Source: Pseudomonadota bacterium (GTDB taxonomy: Bacteria > Pseudomonadota > Gammaproteobacteria > Burkholderiales > SG8-39). Taken from it: DNA of 64,000 nt. The translations under genes were made by a program, and so were the position numbers. The stretch's first letter is position 1. Each line of letters starts with the position of its first letter. The DNA lies in contig CANGMI010000001.1 of the NCBI GenBank assembly GCA_947455195.1, positions 186,001-250,000 of the forward strand, written 5' to 3'. This document shows positions 34,927-43,913 of this stretch, one piece after another. Below the pieces are notes generated by a model, which was given only the letters and a program-made list of their open reading frames with translations, was not told the origin of the DNA and did not search any database.

Positions 34927-37475
34927 CGCGTTCCCGTGACTTGCGTCGTACCGTCGTACGCCTTGCCTTCGGCCGCCGCGCGCGCGCGCTCGACCTCACG
35001 GACCCGCTCGACGATGCCGCGCGGGTGTATCGGCATCCGGTCGATCTGTATGGCCCACGGTGCAAGCGCATCGCTCACGGCGTTGATGACCGCAGCGGGG
35101 GCCCCGATGGCGCCTCCCTCGCCAATGCCCTTGGCGCCGGTGACACTCACCGACGGGTCGACCTGCGTCTCGCGATGATGCAGTTCGATGGTCGGGATCT
35201 CGACGGCGGTCGGCACCAGATAATCGGCCAGCGTCGTGGTGAGCAGATTGCCCTCGGCGTCGTAGACGAGTTCCTCGAGCAGTGCATTGCCGATGCCCTG
35301 CGCGATGCCACCGCGCACCTGACCATCGACGATCATCGGGTTGATGAGCAGGCCCGCGTCTTCCACCACCAGATAGCGCTCGACGCGCACGGCGCCCGTA
35401 TGCACATCGACCTCGACGATCGCCACATGGCAGGCGTTGGAAAAGGTACCGGCAGGATCATAGCTCGCAGTCTCGCGCAGGCCCGGCTGCATGCCGGCGG
35501 GCAGGTGATGCGCCCGATGATGGGCGGTGCGGGCAATCTTCGCGATCGGCATCGAACGGTCGGTGCCCTTGACCCGGGCCATGCCGGCCACGAGTTCGAT
35601 GTCGGCTTCGGCAGCCTCGAGCAGATGGGCAGCCAGCTGACGGACACGGGTCGAAAGCGCCCCGGCCGCCAGCCGACAGGCCCCACCGCTGATCACCAGC
35701 GAGCGACTGGCAAAGGTGCCCCAGCCGTAGGGGGTGGCGTCGGTGTCGCCATGGATGACCCGCACCTCGGACGGGTCGATCGCGAGTTGATCAGCGATGA
35801 TCTGCGCAAGCGTGGTGCGCAGCCCCTGGCCATGCGGAGAGGCGCCAATGCGCACCTCGACGGCACCCGAAGGATCCATCGACAATTCAACGGTCTCGTA
35901 ACCGGGAACGAGATCCATGTTGCGTGCAGCGAAGGCCGGCGTGCCGTAGCCCGAACGTTCGGCAAACACCGAAAAGCCGATGCCCAGATGACGGCCACTC
36001 GCCCGCGCAAGCGCCTGCCGCCGACGGAAGGCATCCACATCGATCAGGCGCACCGCGTCTTCCATCGCCTCGAGGTAGGAGCCCTCGTCGAGCAGCAGTC
36101 CGCTCGCAGTGCGGTGCGGGAAGCGACGTACCAGATTGCGTCGGCGGATCTCGACCGGATCGATCGCAAACCGCGTCGCCGCGATATCCATCAGGCGTTC
36201 CATCGAGAAGGTGAGCATCGGGCGCGACACCCCCCGGTAAGGGGCCATCATGCCGGTATGGGTGACCACGGCGCGCGACCGCACGCCGTACTGCGCGAAG
36301 TCGTACGGACCGGGCAATTCGGCCAGCGCCATCAGCGGTTCGACGGCACACGAGGTGGGGTGACAGGAATACGCACCCACATTGCACACGATGTCGGCAT
36401 CGAGTGCGACAAGGCGAGCATCGGCATCGAAGGCGGCCCGCAGGTGGTAGTGCTGATCGCGCGAGTGCGACGAAGCGAGGAGGTTCTCCTGGCGGTCTTC
36501 GATCCAGGCCACCCGCTCACCCAGGTGAAGCGCAAGCCAGGTGAGCACGACATACTCGGGAAAGAGCTGCATCTTTTGCCCGAATCCGCCGCCCACATCG
36601 GGCGCGATGACGCGCAACCGGGTCTCGGCAATACCGAGGCAATCGGCAATGCCGGTGCGAAGCATGTGCGGCATCTGCACCGAGGCCACGAGCGTCACAC
36701 GACCGGTGGCCGGGTCGATGCTCGCACACCCGCCGCGCGGCTCCATCGGCAAGGCACTCTGACGACGCGAGGTGAGCGCCAGTTCGATGACCTGGGCCGC
36801 AGCCGCGAATGCGGCGTCGAGCCCTGCGCTGCGCAGACGCCCCTCCAGGATCACGTTGCCTGGCGCCTCGGGGTGAACGGCGGGAGCACCCGGCGCAAGG
36901 GCCTGCTCGAACGTCACGACCGGCGTGTGCGACTCGATCTCGAGCACCACCCGCTCGGCGATGTCTTCGGCGAGGGCCGGTGTCTCGGCCACCACGACCG
37001 CAACCGCCTCGCCGACGAAATTGACCCGCCCCTGCGCAAGGGCGGGCTGGGCAATGGGCACGTAGTCGGGGCGATGGATGATGGGCTGTATCGGCCGCAG
37101 CCCGGTCAGATCGGCCGCGGTGTAGAGGCGCGCACCGGCGGGGGCATGCACCGCCACGATGCGGCCACTGGCCACCGGACTGCGCACGAAGCGAACCGCC
37201 AGCGCGCCCTGCCGCGACTCGGCCACGATATCGTCAACGAAGCGACCACGACCGCGCAGCAGTGCGGGGTCTTCCTGGCGGCGCAGTGGGCGCCCGACCC
37301 AGGCATCGGCGTTGCCCGCCGATTGAGCAGAAACCTGGGCTCCCGACAGCTCGGCCGGAGGCAACGCGGCCACCGTCGGACTTGCAGCGTGATTCACGAT
37401 TGAGGTCGGTCGGTGGCTGAGACAGGCAAATGGAGCATGGCACACGGATGCGCTCGATCGTAGCACGACCCCCAC
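34923..37475 (-). CDS. molybdenum hydroxylase large subunit, second orphan copy
   Basis: 850 residues from a GTG at 37475, 4 bases after the upstream permease stop, with AGGAG further up; the first 55 residues are non-conserved. The domain begins VGRPLRRQEDPALLRGRGRFVDDI. The cofactor loop is GGGFGQKMQLFPEYV, the active-site loop PYRGVSRPML and the catalytic Glu is in GAKGIGEGGAIG, so it looks catalytically intact. It overlaps the following large-subunit gene by ATGA. Being last but one in the transporter operon ties it to the imported nucleoside-like substrate. It may form a two-large-subunit complex with its neighbour (inference). Confidence 0.88.
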   Translation of the reverse strand: MGVVLRSSASVCHAPFACLSHRPTSIVNHAASPTVAALPPAELSGAQVSAQSAGNADAWVGRPLRRQEDPALLRGRGRFVDDIVAESRQGALAVRFVRSPVASGRIVAVHAPAGARLYTAADLTGLRPIQPIIHRPDYVPIAQPALAQGRVNFVGEAVAVVVAETPALAEDIAERVVLEIESHTPVVTFEQALAPGAPAVHPEAPGNVILEGRLRSAGLDAAFAAAAQVIELALTSRRQSALPMEPRGGCASIDPATGRVTLVASVQMPHMLRTGIADCLGIAETRLRVIAPDVGGGFGQKMQLFPEYVVLTWLALHLGERVAWIEDRQENLLASSHSRDQHYHLRAAFDADARLVALDADIVCNVGAYSCHPTSCAVEPLMALAELPGPYDFAQYGVRSRAVVTHTGMMAPYRGVSRPMLTFSMERLMDIAATRFAIDPVEIRRRNLVRRFPHRTASGLLLDEGSYLEAMEDAVRLIDVDAFRRRQALARASGRHLGIGFSVFAERSGYGTPAFAARNMDLVPGYETVELSMDPSGAVEVRIGASPHGQGLRTTLAQIIADQLAIDPSEVRVIHGDTDATPYGWGTFASRSLVISGGACRLAAGALSTRVRQLAAHLLEAAEADIELVAGMARVKGTDRSMPIAKIARTAHHRAHHLPAGMQPGLRETASYDPAGTFSNACHVAIVEVDVHTGAVRVERYLVVEDAGLLINPMIVDGQVRGGIAQGIGNALLEELVYDAEGNLLTTTLADYLVPTAVEIPTIELHHRETQVDPSVSVTGAKGIGEGGAIGAPAAVINAVSDALAPWAIQIDRMPIHPRGIVERVREVERARAAAEGKAYDGTTQVTGTR

Positions 37476-37479
37476 CGCG

Positions 37480-38415
37480 TCATCGGCGCTCCTCGCGCGA
37501 GAACGGTTGCCCCAAGGCGCCAGGTTCGCTCGAACGACTGCGCCCCTTCCATGCTGTCCAGGCCATCACGACCAGCGTGATGACATAAGGCGTCATGAGC
37601 ATGAAGTACTGCGGCACACGGATGCCGGCCGCCGCGATGCGCGGAACGAGCGATTCGATACAGCCAAACAGCACGGCGCCAGCGAGCGCCCGCCACGGTT
37701 GCCAGCGCGCAAAGATCACGAGCGCCACGGCAATCCAGCCGCGCCCCCCCGCCATGTCGGGGAACCACATCTTGACGCCCCCTACCGAGAGCAGACCACC
37801 GGCCAGACCGATGAGGGCAGAGCCTGCCACGATGGCACCGAAACGCACGAGCGGCACGCTGACCCCGGCCGCATCGGCCGCCTCGGGGTTCTCGCCCACC
37901 GACCGCAACCGAAGGCCTGCGCGGGTCTGGTGCAACACCCATTGCACCGCGAAGAAGATCGGCACGATGAGATAGACGACCCCATTTTGCTCGAACAGGA
38001 CGCGGCCGATGATCGGCATATCGGCCAGCAGCGGGATTCGCACCGGCAGCAACCCGGGTACCGGGTGATTCTGCCAGTCGAACATGACCCCGAGCAGCTG
38101 GGTGAATCCCTGGCAAAAGAAGACGATGGCAAGACCTGCAATCACCTGATTCACGCGCAAGGTGACGACAAGCAACGCAAACAGGAGCGACACCAGGGCA
38201 GCGGCCAGCATCCCGACCACAAGCGCCATGCCCGGGTAACCCTCGATCTGCAGCGCCGCGCCCATCGCCGCCATGGCCCCCACCAGCATCAACCCCTCGG
38301 CGGTGAGATTGAGAACACCCGAGCGCTCGCACAAGAGCAGACCCAGCGCCGCCAGCGCATAGGCGGCAGCCGCCTCGGGTACATTGGCCCACCAGGCAAT
38401 CAGGAACTCCATCAT
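37480..38415 (-). CDS. nucleoside-type ABC transporter permease 2
   Basis: 311 residues. ATG at 38415 overlaps the stop of permease 1 (ATGA). Around eight to ten hydrophobic segments are present. The N-terminal ALAALGLLLCERSGVLNLTAEGLMLVGA is the hallmark of BMP-type (YufQ/NupQ-like) permeases. It forms the channel with the next product. The frame is open further upstream but that part is a shadow of permease 1. Confidence 0.92.
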   Translation of the reverse strand: MMEFLIAWWANVPEAAAAYALAALGLLLCERSGVLNLTAEGLMLVGAMAAMGAALQIEGYPGMALVVGMLAAALVSLLFALLVVTLRVNQVIAGLAIVFFCQGFTQLLGVMFDWQNHPVPGLLPVRIPLLADMPIIGRVLFEQNGVVYLIVPIFFAVQWVLHQTRAGLRLRSVGENPEAADAAGVSVPLVRFGAIVAGSALIGLAGGLLSVGGVKMWFPDMAGGRGWIAVALVIFARWQPWRALAGAVLFGCIESLVPRIAAAGIRVPQYFMLMTPYVITLVVMAWTAWKGRSRSSEPGALGQPFSREERR

Positions 38416-39476
38416 CGGAGCCACCTCACCTGGTAACGCAGGAAGAACTCCGACGCCGCCGCGCTGATGATGACGATGGCCTCGATGAGGCGCACCATGG
38501 CAAAGGGTATCTGGTAGAAGACCTGCAGGCTCTGGCCGCTCACGAAGAGCACGGCCACCAGAAAGGCAACCACAACGGCAGCCAGGGCGTTGTTGCGAGC
38601 GAGGAACGCAATGAGAATGCCCGAGAACCCGTAGCCAGCAAAGAAGGCCTGCGTCAAACGCCCTTCTTGCCCGACACTGAGGCACACGCCCGCCAGTGCC
38701 GCATAACCTCCCGAGAGCAGAACGGCCGTGAGTACGAGGGCCGCTACAGGCAGCCCCTTGGCAAGCGCGACCGAGGGGTTGGCGTGCACGAACCGCATGT
38801 AGAAACCTGCCCGCGAGCGCCCGAGCAACCAGGCGGCAAACACAGCCGCAGCTGCCACCAGAGGCAGGGCCGCATTGAGCCCCCAGCCCAGGTCGGGCAA
38901 GCGCTCGAAGGGGTCGAACGCCGGGCTGTGCGGAAAGGCATCCACGGGGTCCTTCCAGCTGCCGTAGAGCAGGTGCAGGAGGAAGTTCAGTGCGACATAG
39001 TTGAGCAGGAGGCTCGAGATGACTTCATTGACGCCCAGACGCAGCTTGAGCAGTGCGGGCACCAGCGCCCACGCCATGCCTGCCGCCATCGCAGCGACCA
39101 GCATGAGAAAGAGGCGCCAGACTGGCGGTCCGACATCGGCGAGCGCGATGGCAGTGGCCGCCACCGAGCCCGCAATCATCTGCCCTTCGAGTCCCAGGTT
39201 CCAGAATCGCACCCGAAAAGCCAAGGCCGCCCCGACCCCGACGAAAGCGAGTGGTGCCGCCTGCGCAAGCACCGCTCGCAGGTTGTCGGCATCGGTGAGC
39301 GTATTGACGATGAATTCGTTGGCGAGCTCTTCAGCGGGCACACCCGCCACCACCAGAATGAAGGCCGAGAGAGCCAGCCCGGCCAGAATCGCCACCGTGG
39401 TCACGGCCGCATCAAACGCAGCCGACATGCGACGCCGAGCGGCAACGACCGGGCGGCCCCTGCGAAGACTACGCAT
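38412..39476 (-). CDS. nucleoside-type ABC transporter permease 1
   Basis: 354 residues from the ATG at 39476, which lies inside the end of the ATPase gene; a longer frame to 39521 is less likely. RVRFWNLGLEGQMIAG near residue 105 is the family hallmark, and the protein is strongly hydrophobic throughout. It pairs with the permease encoded immediately downstream. Confidence 0.91.
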   Translation of the reverse strand: MRSLRRGRPVVAARRRMSAAFDAAVTTVAILAGLALSAFILVVAGVPAEELANEFIVNTLTDADNLRAVLAQAAPLAFVGVGAALAFRVRFWNLGLEGQMIAGSVAATAIALADVGPPVWRLFLMLVAAMAAGMAWALVPALLKLRLGVNEVISSLLLNYVALNFLLHLLYGSWKDPVDAFPHSPAFDPFERLPDLGWGLNAALPLVAAAAVFAAWLLGRSRAGFYMRFVHANPSVALAKGLPVAALVLTAVLLSGGYAALAGVCLSVGQEGRLTQAFFAGYGFSGILIAFLARNNALAAVVVAFLVAVLFVSGQSLQVFYQIPFAMVRLIEAIVIISAAASEFFLRYQVRWLR

Positions 39477-41061
39477 GATCGACCATGGCCTCCCCGATAC
39501 GCTGGCGATCGACCGGCGCATCGAACTCGGCCACCAGACGACCTCGACTCATGACCCCGATGCGGTCGGCCAGCAGCAGGACTTCCTCGAGATCTTCACT
39601 CACGAGAAGCACAGCGGCACCGGCTTCGCGCGCGTCGATCAGCCGGCGCTGAACGTCGGCGCATGCGCGCACGTCGAGCCCGCGCGACGGGCTGTGCGCG
39701 ACCACCAGCCAGGGCGCGCTCGCAAATTCGCGAGCAATCACGAGTTTCTGGGCATTACCCCCCGAGAGGAGCCCAGCCGGCTGTTCGATGCGGCGCACGC
39801 CCTGCACGTCGAACTCGCGCACGCCTGCTGCAGCCTCCTCGCGCATGCGCCTGAAATCGACCCACAGCACCGACCCATAGGCACCACTCGCAACCCGCGT
39901 GACACCGTAGTTGTCGGCAATCGGCAGCGTGCCCGCCAGCGCAAGGCGGTACCGATCGGCTGGAATCGCCGCCACACCGATCGACTGCCTGGCTGCGGGC
40001 GAGGCCATCGCGATGTCACCCACACCGTCGATGATCACCTCACCGGATACCGGCGGCTCGATGCCGAGCAGCGCCTCGACCAGTTCGGTCTGTCCGTTAC
40101 CCCCCACGCCTGCCACGCCGTAGATCTCGCCCGACCTCACCTTGAGCGACAGATTGGCAAGCACTTCGAAGCCGTCGTGTCGGCGGCAGGTGAGGTTGCG
40201 AATGGCGAGTCGAGCAACACCCGGTGCTGCTGCCTTGCGAGTCACTGCGGGCGCCGCGGCACCGACGATGAGTTCAGTGAGTTCGGCGGTCGAGGTCGCG
40301 CGCGGATCGCACTCGGCCACGGTGCGCCCGGCCCGCATCACCGTGACACGGTCGGCATGCTCGCGCACATCGCGCAGACGGTGGGTGACAAGGACGACAG
40401 CGGCACCCGCCGCGGCCAGGGTACGCATGGTCTGGAGGAGACGCGTCGCCTCCTCGTCGGTCAGCACTGCCGTGGGCTCATCGAGTATGAGAATGCGCGC
40501 ACCGGTGACCAATGCCTTCAGGATCTCGACCCGCTGCTGCTCGGCCACCGAGAGCGTATGCACGGCGCGCCGGTGATCGATGGAAAACCCCAGGCGTGCA
40601 GCGTGATCGTCGATGAGGGCGCGGATGCGCGCCAGACGTGACCCATAGCTCGTCCGGAGCGCTGCCCTGCTCGCTGTCGTGCCGACCTTGTCGGCCGACC
40701 GGTCGCCCCCCGCCGACTGGGATTCGACCGCCATCGCGGCCAGCATGACATTCTCGGCCACGCTGAGCGCACGAACGAGCTTGTAATGCTGATGCACCAT
40801 GCCGATACGACACGCGGCAGCCTCGAGCGGCCCTGAAAACCGGCGAACCACGCCGTCGACCCGAACCTCGCCCTCATCGGGCAGGTAGAGGCCGGCAGCC
40901 ACGTTCATGAGTGAGGACTTGCCCGCACCATTCTCGCCCAGGAGCGCATGAACCTCCCCTTCGCGTACCGAAAAGTGCGCGCCGTCGAGGGCCGGGAAAC
41001 CGTCAAACCGCTTGCTCACACCGCTCAATGCGAGTGCCGGTGCAGCGGTCGTGACCGTCAT
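39469..41061 (-). CDS. nucleoside-type ABC transporter ATP-binding protein (two ABC domains)
   Basis: 530 residues. The first ATPase domain has Walker A GENGAGKSS, signature LSVAEQQRVE and Walker B ILILDEPTAVL. The second has GVGGNGQTEL in place of Walker A (Gln for Lys) and LSGGNAQKLV as signature. One degenerate site is usual for the RbsA/YufO-type double ATPases. It lies 48 bases after the substrate-binding protein gene and overlaps permease 1. Confidence 0.95.
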   Translation of the reverse strand: MTVTTAAPALALSGVSKRFDGFPALDGAHFSVREGEVHALLGENGAGKSSLMNVAAGLYLPDEGEVRVDGVVRRFSGPLEAAACRIGMVHQHYKLVRALSVAENVMLAAMAVESQSAGGDRSADKVGTTASRAALRTSYGSRLARIRALIDDHAARLGFSIDHRRAVHTLSVAEQQRVEILKALVTGARILILDEPTAVLTDEEATRLLQTMRTLAAAGAAVVLVTHRLRDVREHADRVTVMRAGRTVAECDPRATSTAELTELIVGAAAPAVTRKAAAPGVARLAIRNLTCRRHDGFEVLANLSLKVRSGEIYGVAGVGGNGQTELVEALLGIEPPVSGEVIIDGVGDIAMASPAARQSIGVAAIPADRYRLALAGTLPIADNYGVTRVASGAYGSVLWVDFRRMREEAAAGVREFDVQGVRRIEQPAGLLSGGNAQKLVIAREFASAPWLVVAHSPSRGLDVRACADVQRRLIDAREAGAAVLLVSEDLEEVLLLADRIGVMSRGRLVAEFDAPVDRQRIGEAMVDHA

Positions 41062-41109
41062 CGTGATGCCTCGAGGCGCGCTTGTCGTTGCAGGACGTGT
41101 GCCGGGCGA

Positions 41110-42198
41110 TTACTTCTGGGTAATCACGCCGGTGACATACCAATCCATCTTCCACAGATCGCCATCGGCGAGCACCGCACCGGCGGCCACCCGCTCCTTG
41201 CCTTCACGATCGGACAACGGGCCTGCATAGACGTGCTTGCCGTCGATGATGGCCTTGCGCTCTGCCATGATCTTGTCGACATTGGGCTTGGAGACGGCCG
41301 GACCACAGCAGGCGATATCGGTCGCACCGCCCTTGATGCCGGCAAAGGCGCCATAGGGTTCGGTCTTCCACTCCCCTGCCTTGATCGTCTTGAGCGCCGG
41401 GGCGAGATACTTGTCCCAGGTCCAGACCGACGAGCAGACCGTGGCCTTCGGTGCAAACTCGCGGAAATCGCGATGATGTCCCGTGCCGTAGATGCCGCGC
41501 TCTTGCGCAACGATCTGCGGGGTCGGGGTATCGACGTGCTGACCAATGGCATCGATGCCCTGATCAGCCAGCGCTGTCGCAGCCGCCCGTTCCTTCACCG
41601 GGTCATTCCAGGCACCCGTATAGATCACCGTGGTGGTGGCATCAGGGCGAATCTTCAGCGCACCCATCTCGAAGGCGTTGACCGTCCAGATCACCGGGCC
41701 GAAGGGGTTGGCTGCCACGAAGCCGAGCTTGCCGGTCTTCGATGCGGCGGCCGCCGCCATGCCACACAGGTACTGGCTCTCGTAGGTGCGTCCGTAGAAC
41801 GATTGCAGGTTGACGGCATTCACCGTACCCGAACCGTCGAGGAAGGCCACCTTGGGATATTTTTCGGCCAGTTGCTTGAAGGTATCGGAATAGCCAAAGG
41901 CGGTGCCGATGATGACGTTGTAGCCGCGCTGGATGAATTTCTCGGCAGCCGGGCGAATCTGCAGCGCATCTTCAGCAACGTTTTCGACAAAGGGAATCTT
42001 CACGCCAATGGCGGCTTCGATCTTCGGTCGTGCTTCGTCAAAGGCCTGCGTCCAGCCGCCATCCTTCTTCGATGAGAAGTACAGGAAGGCCGGCTTGGGG
42101 GCGGCACCGAGGACGAATCCACCGTCGGCCACCGAGGCCTGACCGGCTGCAAGGAATGCACAACCTGCAAGTACTGCGCTGAGGGTCTTGGTGCGCAC
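41110..42198 (-). CDS. BMP family substrate-binding protein
   Basis: 362 residues from a GTG at 42198 with GGGAG upstream. A signal peptide covers residues 1-24. Landmarks of the basic membrane protein/PnrA family are FLYFSSKKDGGWTQAFDE, NVIIGTAFGYSDT and DQGIDAIGQHVDTP. Family members bind nucleosides (inosine, guanosine, adenosine) or related purines. It is the first gene of the transporter operon that ends in two molybdenum hydroxylase large subunits. Confidence 0.94.
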   Translation of the reverse strand: MRTKTLSAVLAGCAFLAAGQASVADGGFVLGAAPKPAFLYFSSKKDGGWTQAFDEARPKIEAAIGVKIPFVENVAEDALQIRPAAEKFIQRGYNVIIGTAFGYSDTFKQLAEKYPKVAFLDGSGTVNAVNLQSFYGRTYESQYLCGMAAAAASKTGKLGFVAANPFGPVIWTVNAFEMGALKIRPDATTTVIYTGAWNDPVKERAAATALADQGIDAIGQHVDTPTPQIVAQERGIYGTGHHRDFREFAPKATVCSSVWTWDKYLAPALKTIKAGEWKTEPYGAFAGIKGGATDIACCGPAVSKPNVDKIMAERKAIIDGKHVYAGPLSDREGKERVAAGAVLADGDLWKMDWYVTGVITQK

Positions 42199-42483
42199 GA
42201 ACGATCTCCCGGGGTTGGACAGTCAAAGGGGGCGTACGAGCGAAACCGCCCCGCCAATTCCGTGCCACACCCGGTGCCGCGTGGAGCCAGAGGCGCAAAC
42301 CCTGGCGAACGCCCCACGTCGGGGCGAGCAGCGTGGGTGCGCGCCCCAAACTGAACCAGAACCCCTCCGACTCGTCGCGAAGTCCCTGCCGGAACACCGC
42401 TGCCCGAACCACGGTACGGATATTGCGTGACCTCCCCCCTCACCCCCTCGACACCCCGTCAGCCCGACCCGAAGGAGCCCAGC
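42199..42483. other. divergent regulatory region
   Basis: 285 bases between the BMP gene and the oxygenase gene. It holds a perfect 6-bp hairpin (CGCCCC at 42310-42315 with GGGGCG at 42321-42326, 5-base loop). No open frame with coding character was seen and no known riboswitch was recognised. Confidence 0.4.
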
Positions 42484-43515
42484 ATGGCACTCGATATCGT
42501 TCCCGTCATCGACCTTTCGCCATACCGGGAGGGCTCTCCCGAGGGCAAACGTCACGTCGCCGACCAGGTCGCCAAGGCCTGCCGCGAGATCGGCTTTCTG
42601 ATCGTATCGGGTCATGGGGTGTCGGAAGACCTGGTGAGCCAGTGCTTTGCCACGTCGAAAGCCTTCTTCGCATTGCCGGTCGAGGAGAAGGCACGCTGTG
42701 ATCGGCCGGCGCCCGATCAGGTTCGTGGCTACAGCGCAGTCGGTGGTGAAGGGCTCTCGTACAGCCTTGGAGAGACGGCGCCTCCCGATCTGAAGGAGTC
42801 GCTCACCATCGGACCGACGGACGTGCCAGCGGGCGACCCCTACTTCTTCGGGCCACAGGCCGGCCCGCACTTCGCACCCAACCTGTGGCCCGAACAGCCC
42901 GCCACGCTGCGCGCGGTGTGGACCGAGTACTTCGGCGAAATGGAGCGCCTCGCCTGCGAGATCATGCGCATCTTTGCGCTCGCGCTCGACCTCCCCGAGC
43001 ACAATTTCGACGACAAGATCAACCATCACATCAGCATGTTCCGTGCACTCAATTATCCCAGCCAGGGCGAGCGGCCGCTGCCCGGCCAGTTGCGCGCCGG
43101 GGCCCACTCCGATTACGGGAGCATGACGATCCTGCGCCAGGAGGATCGCCCCGGTGGCCTTCAGGTGCATGCGAGCGACGGCCAGTGGGTCGACGTGCCG
43201 GTGATTCCGGGTACCTTCCTCGTGAACATCGGTGATCTGATGATGCAGTGGACCAACGACACCTGGGTCTCGACCCTGCATCGGGTCGTGAATCCGCCCG
43301 AAGATGTCGCACACGACAGTGATCGGGTCTCGCTCGTGTTCTTTCACCAGCCTAACTACGACGCGATGGTGAGCTGCCTCGACAGTTGCCGGAGCGCCGA
43401 ACGGCCGGCGCGCTACGCCCCGGTCAGTTCGGGCGACCACCTGCGCAGCAAGTTCGTGCGCCAGACCACCTTCGGCGGTGACGTTGCCGACCTTCCCGAA
43501 ACCGCCAGCGCCTGA
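42484..43515 (+). CDS. isopenicillin N synthase-like Fe(II)/2-oxoglutarate oxygenase
   Basis: 343 residues from the ATG at 42484 behind GAAGGAG. The N-terminal DIOX_N part is VPVIDLSPYREG with REIGFLIVSGHGV. The iron ligands are the His and Asp in AHSDYGSM and the later His in TLHRVVNP; the co-substrate Arg and Ser are in DRVSLVFF. Such enzymes hydroxylate or oxidise small molecules in bacterial catabolism. It is divergent from the BMP transporter and 8 bases before the VOC gene, suggesting a role in the same pathway. Confidence 0.93.
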   Translation: MALDIVPVIDLSPYREGSPEGKRHVADQVAKACREIGFLIVSGHGVSEDLVSQCFATSKAFFALPVEEKARCDRPAPDQVRGYSAVGGEGLSYSLGETAPPDLKESLTIGPTDVPAGDPYFFGPQAGPHFAPNLWPEQPATLRAVWTEYFGEMERLACEIMRIFALALDLPEHNFDDKINHHISMFRALNYPSQGERPLPGQLRAGAHSDYGSMTILRQEDRPGGLQVHASDGQWVDVPVIPGTFLVNIGDLMMQWTNDTWVSTLHRVVNPPEDVAHDSDRVSLVFFHQPNYDAMVSCLDSCRSAERPARYAPVSSGDHLRSKFVRQTTFGGDVADLPETASA

Positions 43516-43523
43516 GGTTCCCC

Positions 43524-43913
43524 ATGACGACCCTGTCCTACGTGAACGTATTCACCCACGACCTGCAGAAACTGCCCGACTTCTACATGACACTCTTCGG
43601 GTTCACCGAAGTCGAGGAGATGCGCTCGCCGATCTTTCGTGGCATCAGGGCCGGTGACTGCAAGATCGGCTTCAACGCGCAGGATGCGTACGGCCTGCTG
43701 AAGCTTGACGCCTTCGCCGCACCCACCGGCGTGAAGTTCCTGCTCAACTTCGACGTCGACAGCCGCGCCGACGTCGATCGGATCACCCCACTCGCCATCG
43801 AGCAGGGTGCCACGCTGGTGAAGCCCCCCTACGACACCTACTATCACTGGTACCAGTCGGTGCTGTTCGACCCCGAAGGCAATGTGTTCAGGATCAACTA
43901 CGCCGGCGGCTGA
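43524..43913 (+). CDS. VOC family (glyoxalase/dioxygenase-like) protein
   Basis: 129 residues, a single vicinal-oxygen-chelate unit: SYVNVFTHDLQKLPDFYMTLFGF at the start and LFDPEGNVFRI at the end. Members include glyoxalases, small dioxygenases and epimerases; the substrate is unknown. It is co-transcribed with the oxygenase upstream, and its last 16 bases overlap the convergent isochorismatase-like gene. Confidence 0.88.
   Translation: MTTLSYVNVFTHDLQKLPDFYMTLFGFTEVEEMRSPIFRGIRAGDCKIGFNAQDAYGLLKLDAFAAPTGVKFLLNFDVDSRADVDRITPLAIEQGATLVKPPYDTYYHWYQSVLFDPEGNVFRINYAGG

Noticed and set aside
33058-37403. Plus-strand frames of 706 and 832 residues
   Set aside because: Both are antisense shadows of the two large-subunit genes, which carry intact cofactor and active-site motifs.
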